Of a DNA stretch of 14,748 nt, positions 9,348 through 14,748 are shown one piece after another. The notes below the pieces were generated by a model that was not told where the DNA came from, searched no databases, and was given only the letters and a program-made list of their open reading frames with translations. Numbering within the stretch: the stretch's first letter is position 1; the number at the start of each line of letters is the position of its first letter. Position numbers and translations under genes: made by a program. This DNA is from Luminiphilus sp. (GTDB taxonomy: Bacteria > Pseudomonadota > Gammaproteobacteria > Pseudomonadales > Halieaceae), in contig JAOHHD010000028.1 in the NCBI GenBank assembly GCA_028117185.1, positions 1 through 14,748 on the forward strand. Reading direction: 5' to 3'.

Positions 9348-9362
9348 GCGCCCCGGCAAGGA

Positions 9363-11816
<2,454 letters not shown>

Positions 11817-11866
11817 TTAGTACCATCTTCATTTTGCACCCTTGTGGGAGTGCGCCATACAACCTC

Positions 11867-12940
11867 TCAACACCGGGATATCACGCCTTGTTCCACGTGG
11901 AACAACTCGAGAGGATGCCGCCCCCAGGCCGCCTCTAACGATCCACGGTCGACGGCGGTTAACAAAACCTGCCTCTCAGCGCCCAACTCAGCACACACCG
12001 CCGCGCGGTGGGACCGATCTAGCTCTGCAGGCAAATCATCAATCATGTAAAGCGGCGCCCTGTGTGATAGTGCCTCTATTAACCGGCCCTGAGCCAGCTT
12101 TATCGCCACAAACATTAATTTCATTTGCCCGCGCGACAGCACCTCCGACACCAACACACCATCCCGGGTGAGCTTGATATCCGCCCGATGCGGGCCCACC
12201 CTCGTAAACCCTTGAACCTTGTCCGTTTGCGCGCTTTTATCCAGCGCAGCGGCCAACGTCTCGCGTTGATCCCAACCAGGCCGAAAAGCCATCTCCACGC
12301 CCTGTAAGTCATCAGACAATTGCGGTGCAATTTCGCAGAGCTTTGCACCCAACTGCCTCACTACCGAAGCCCTTGCCGCAGTTAACTGTTCGCCCGTCCG
12401 CGCTAACTCTTCGCGCCACGCGCCATCGCCATCCAGTATACCACGGCGAAGCCCGGCATTACGCTGGCGAATCGTTTGCGCGTAGCGGCGCCAGACCGCC
12501 AAAAAACCCTGTTCCACGTGGAACAACGTGCCATCTAATAAGCGGCGACGGCCCTCGGGAGCGCCAGTCAACAACCCCAGACCGTCAGTTTCTAACAGTA
12601 TTAATGGTAGCTGCTGCGCTAAATCGGATAACGAGGGTACGGGCTCCCCCTGGAGCCTTGCCTTAGCCCCGCCATCGCGATACTTCTCAATGCCCATTGT
12701 TAGGCTCCGACCCTGCTCTCTCAGGCGCCCGACAACGCGACAGCAGTCCTCACCATGCTGGATCATAGGCCGAGATTGGTGTGTCCTAAACGAGCGTCCC
12801 ACCCCCAAAAGGTAGATGGCCTCAAGAAAACTGGTTTTACCGGAGCCATTGGCGCCAAATAAGCCTGTTGCGCCTGATGACAGCGACACCTTCACACCCG
12901 AGAGGTTGCGCACACCTTGCACCTCGACGTACTCCAGCAT
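11867..12940 (-). CDS. recF: DNA replication and repair protein RecF
   Basis: RecF is an SMC-like ATPase that, with RecO and RecR, loads RecA at single-strand gaps. The 357 residues are typical. The Walker A motif is GANGSGKT at residues 29-36, the ABC-type signature is VLSRGQMKLMF at about 267-277, and the Walker B with D-loop is LYMIDDLPAELD at about 297-308. The N-terminus reads MLEYVEVQGVRNL, matching family starts. A GAGG lies about 13 bases before the ATG. The gene begins 19 bases after dnaN. Two perfect parS-type palindromes are embedded in it and both are read as LFHVEQG, at residues 139-145 and 346-352. The first overlaps a motif common in RecF proteins; the second lies six residues from the C-terminus. 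Confidence 0.97.
   Translation of the reverse strand: MLEYVEVQGVRNLSGVKVSLSSGATGLFGANGSGKTSFLEAIYLLGVGRSFRTHQSRPMIQHGEDCCRVVGRLREQGRSLTMGIEKYRDGGAKARLQGEPVPSLSDLAQQLPLILLETDGLGLLTGAPEGRRRLLDGTLFHVEQGFLAVWRRYAQTIRQRNAGLRRGILDGDGAWREELARTGEQLTAARASVVRQLGAKLCEIAPQLSDDLQGVEMAFRPGWDQRETLAAALDKSAQTDKVQGFTRVGPHRADIKLTRDGVLVSEVLSRGQMKLMFVAIKLAQGRLIEALSHRAPLYMIDDLPAELDRSHRAAVCAELGAERQVLLTAVDRGSLEAAWGRHPLELFHVEQGVISRC
11889..11904. other. parS site (ParB/Spo0J binding site), copy 1
   Basis: This is a perfect 16-bp palindrome, TGTTCCACGTGGAACA, extending to 18 bp with flanking T and A (11888-11905). It is identical to the palindromic parS consensus known from pseudomonads and one base from the B. subtilis form TGTTNCACGTGAAACA. 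parS sites cluster near oriC and nucleate the ParB-DNA complex that ParA and SMC/MukB-type condensins act on. It lies at the extreme 3' end of recF and is part of the coding sequence. Confidence 0.92.
12510..12525. other. parS site (ParB/Spo0J binding site), copy 2
   Basis: This is a second copy of the same 16-bp palindrome, TGTTCCACGTGGAACA, 621 bp to the right of the first and in the same recF reading frame. Exact repetition of a full parS consensus near dnaA makes a chance origin very unlikely. Both copies were found by reading for CACGTG cores; no third match was seen in the window. Confidence 0.92.
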
Positions 12941-12959
12941 GAACTGTTATCGGCCTCGA

Positions 12960-14072
12960 CTAGAGCCGCATTGGCATCACGACGTACAACATTTCGGGTT
13001 CTTGATCAGTGGGCGCCTGAGCGTGCTCTAGTAACGCCGAGCTGGCCTCATCAGACAGGGATAACCGCACCTCAGACTGGCTCAGCACTGCCAGTACGTC
13101 AAGCAAGTAGCTAACATTGAAGCCAATCTCCAACCCTGCCCCGGCATACTGCACGCCCACCACCTCTTCTGCCTGCTCTTGTTCTGGGTTATTGGCGGTA
13201 ATTTCTAAGGTGTTTTCGGATAACTTTAGCCTCACGCCGCGATACTTTTCGTTCGATAAAATCGCGGTTCGCGTAAAGGCTTGCTTCAAATCCGCCCTGT
13301 CGCCCACCACCGCTTTGTCAGGCGATTTCGGGATTACGCGCTCATAATCGGGGAACTTGCCGTCAACTAGCTTCGAAGTGAAGGTAAATTGCTCATTCGC
13401 TGCGCGGATATGGTTGCTGCCGACCGACAGCTGCAGGGGTGCCGTGCCATCCAACAGGCGGGACAGCTCCAACACGCCCTTGCGAGGAATGATGACGCCC
13501 GCATCCGCAACATCCACGCGCTCTGGCGCCGTTGCCAACGCTAAGCGATGGCCGTCAGTTGCCACCATACGGAGCCGACCACCCAACACCTCCAAATACA
13601 GGCCATTCAAATAATATCGGACATCTTGCTGTGCCATGGCAAAAGCGGTGCCGTCGATCAGGCGCTTCATCAGCGACTGGCTTAAAGCCAAACTAATGGT
13701 GCCAGCACCCCCCTCTACCGAGGGGAAGTCGGCTGCCGGCAAAGTGGACAGCGTGAAGCGGCTGCGGCCTGCTTTCACGGTTGCCTTACCAGCCTCGACA
13801 GACAGTTCTATGCTAGAACCCTCTGGGAGTGATTTGCAAATATCGACAAACTTTCTAGCGGGCACCGTGATTTCACCGTCAACACCGGGCGCATCGAGCT
13901 CTACTCGCCCCACCAACTCAACCTCAAGATCCGTGCCTGTTAACGATAGCGTTGTACCGTCTAAGACCAATAATACGTTCGATAGAATCGGCAGCGTTTG
14001 TCGTCTTTCGACCACCCCCGCAACCAAATTCAATGGTTTTATCAAAGCGTCGCGGGCGATTGAAAATTTCAT
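12960..14072 (-). CDS. dnaN: DNA polymerase III sliding clamp (beta subunit)
   Basis: DnaN forms the ring-shaped dimer that tethers DNA polymerase III and many repair enzymes to DNA. From the ATG at 14072 the protein has 370 residues (E. coli 366). It opens MKFSIARDALIKPLNLVAGVV, with TLPILSNVLL shortly after, and ends in VVMPMRL, the conserved clamp C-terminus that forms part of the partner-binding pocket. Three clamp domains of about 120 residues each can be followed; PARKFVDICKSLP marks the first, VRYYLNGLYLE and VATDGHRLA the second. The frame continues upstream to a GTG at 14102, which would add ten residues (reading STTSYEFNA) not found in the family, so the internal ATG is preferred. 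Neither start has a strong ribosome binding site. dnaN begins 67 bases after the dnaA stop and ends 19 bases before recF, as in the usual operon. Confidence 0.97.
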   Translation of the reverse strand: MKFSIARDALIKPLNLVAGVVERRQTLPILSNVLLVLDGTTLSLTGTDLEVELVGRVELDAPGVDGEITVPARKFVDICKSLPEGSSIELSVEAGKATVKAGRSRFTLSTLPAADFPSVEGGAGTISLALSQSLMKRLIDGTAFAMAQQDVRYYLNGLYLEVLGGRLRMVATDGHRLALATAPERVDVADAGVIIPRKGVLELSRLLDGTAPLQLSVGSNHIRAANEQFTFTSKLVDGKFPDYERVIPKSPDKAVVGDRADLKQAFTRTAILSNEKYRGVRLKLSENTLEITANNPEQEQAEEVVGVQYAGAGLEIGFNVSYLLDVLAVLSQSEVRLSLSDEASSALLEHAQAPTDQEPEMLYVVMPMRL

Positions 14073-14139
14073 GGCATTGAACTCATAAGATGTAGTGGAC
14101 ACTGACGGATACCATAACAGATCAGACGCCCGACTCGCT

Positions 14140-14748
14140 TCACGTTGTTAAAGACCGCAACAAGTTTTGATAGTCTTCGCTGATGTCGGGGCTGTCATCT
14201 CGTAGCTCTTTGATTTTACGGCAAGCATGCAAAACAGTGGTGTGATCACGACCACCAAAAGCGTCCCCAATCTCTGGCAAGCTATGGCGTGTCAGCTCTT
14301 TTGACAACGCCATGGCAACCTGCCTCGGCCGCGCAACAGAACGATTACGACGCTTGGATAATAGATCCGCCACCTTTATTTTATAATATTCGGCCACCTT
14401 TTTCTTAATATTATCCAGTGAGATTTGCTTATCCTGTAGTGCCAAAAGATCCTTTAAGCTCTCTTTTATCAGATCAATATCAAAGGGCCTACCCGTGAAG
14501 TTTGCGCTGGCAATAACACGTTTTAAAGCGCCTTCCAGCTCACGTACATTTGAGCGTATTCGCTGAGCAATAAAAAAGGCCGCATCTGGCTCGAGCGTGA
14601 TCTGACTTTGCTCTGCCTTCTTCATCAAAATCGCGACGCGCGTCTCTAAATCAGGCGGCTCTACCGCCACCGTCAACCCCCACCCAAAGCGCGATTTTAG
14701 GCGCTCCTCAACACCATCAATTTCTCTCGGGTATCGATCGCAGGTCAG
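14140..14748 (-). CDS. dnaA: Chromosomal replication initiator DnaA, C-terminal part (partial)
   Basis: The frame is open from the right edge to a TGA stop at 14140-14142, giving the last 202 residues; the start and the N-terminal domains lie outside. The visible part covers the end of the AAA+ domain, with [21 protein letters not shown] containing the arginine finger (E. coli R281), and the sensor 2 motif [11 protein letters not shown] (E. coli R334). Domain IV follows, with [23 protein letters not shown], and the DNA-binding signature [19 protein letters not shown] that recognises DnaA boxes. Similarity to E. coli DnaA is very high. The protein melts oriC and loads the DnaB helicase, and it is the first gene of the leftward dnaA-dnaN-recF-gyrB block. 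The origin is expected to the right of this window; no clear DnaA-box cluster is visible inside it. Confidence 0.98.
   Translation of the reverse strand: MTCDRYPREIDGVEERLKSRFGWGLTVAVEPPDLETRVAILMKKAEQSQITLEPDAAFFIAQRIRSNVRELEGALKRVIASANFTGRPFDIDLIKESLKDLLALQDKQISLDNIKKKVAEYYKIKVADLLSKRRNRSVARPRQVAMALSKELTRHSLPEIGDAFGGRDHTTVLHACRKIKELRDDSPDISEDYQNLLRSLTT

Noticed and set aside
11836..11853. Imperfect hairpin (GCAC...GTGC) between recF and gyrB
   Set aside because: It has a short bulged stem and no T run on the transcribed minus strand, so there is no support for an attenuator or terminator.
14073..14139. Possible DnaA boxes or origin in the dnaN-dnaA gap
   Set aside because: I saw no TTATNCACA match here or elsewhere in the window; the gap is only 67 bases and the origin is expected beyond the right edge.

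Overview
The window is a continuous stretch of a gammaproteobacterial chromosome next to the replication origin. The evidence is the gene set dnaA-dnaN-recF-gyrB, with glyQ-glyS, an LpxL-type acyltransferase and rsmB-trkA-trkH on the same side. As far as I recall, pseudomonads and related marine gammaproteobacteria carry a similar set beside dnaA. The proteins match gammaproteobacterial versions closely in length and motifs (TrkA, DnaA, GyrB, GlyQ and GlyS most of all). Base composition looks moderate and even by eye (not counted). I see no insertion sequence, integrase, tRNA, rRNA, CRISPR array or other sign of transfer.

Layout, left to right. Positions 1-156 hold the 3' end of rsmB (+). Positions 254-3078 hold trkA and trkH (+), overlapping by one base and encoding a potassium uptake system. 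Positions 3095-4866 hold an LpxL-type acyltransferase gene followed by djlA, both on the minus strand, overlapping by four bases and convergent with trkH. Positions 4967-9347 hold glyQ, glyS and rmuC (+), chained by two four-base overlaps and divergent from the acyltransferase gene. Positions 9363-14748 hold dnaA (C-terminal part only), dnaN, recF and gyrB, read leftward on the minus strand. The origin itself, and the start of dnaA, would lie beyond the right edge.

The replication block supplies the initiator (DnaA), sliding clamp (DnaN), gap-repair loader (RecF) and gyrase B subunit. The strongest non-coding signal is a pair of perfect 16-bp palindromes, TGTTCCACGTGGAACA, at 11889-11904 and 12510-12525, both inside recF. 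They match the known consensus of parS, the centromere-like binding site of the ParB (Spo0J) segregation protein. Each is read in the same frame, so RecF carries the peptide LFHVEQG twice.

No gene-free stretch exceeds about 100 bases. The gaps are 157-253 (before trkA, no convincing promoter), 3079-3094, 4867-4966 (divergent promoter region of lpxL and glyQ), 9348-9362, 11802-11866, 12941-12959 and 14073-14139. I found no convincing rho-independent terminator. Overall this is a conserved housekeeping region. I did not find a novel system in it, and the points worth a second look are the parS pair, the position of rmuC, and a few start-site and regulatory details.
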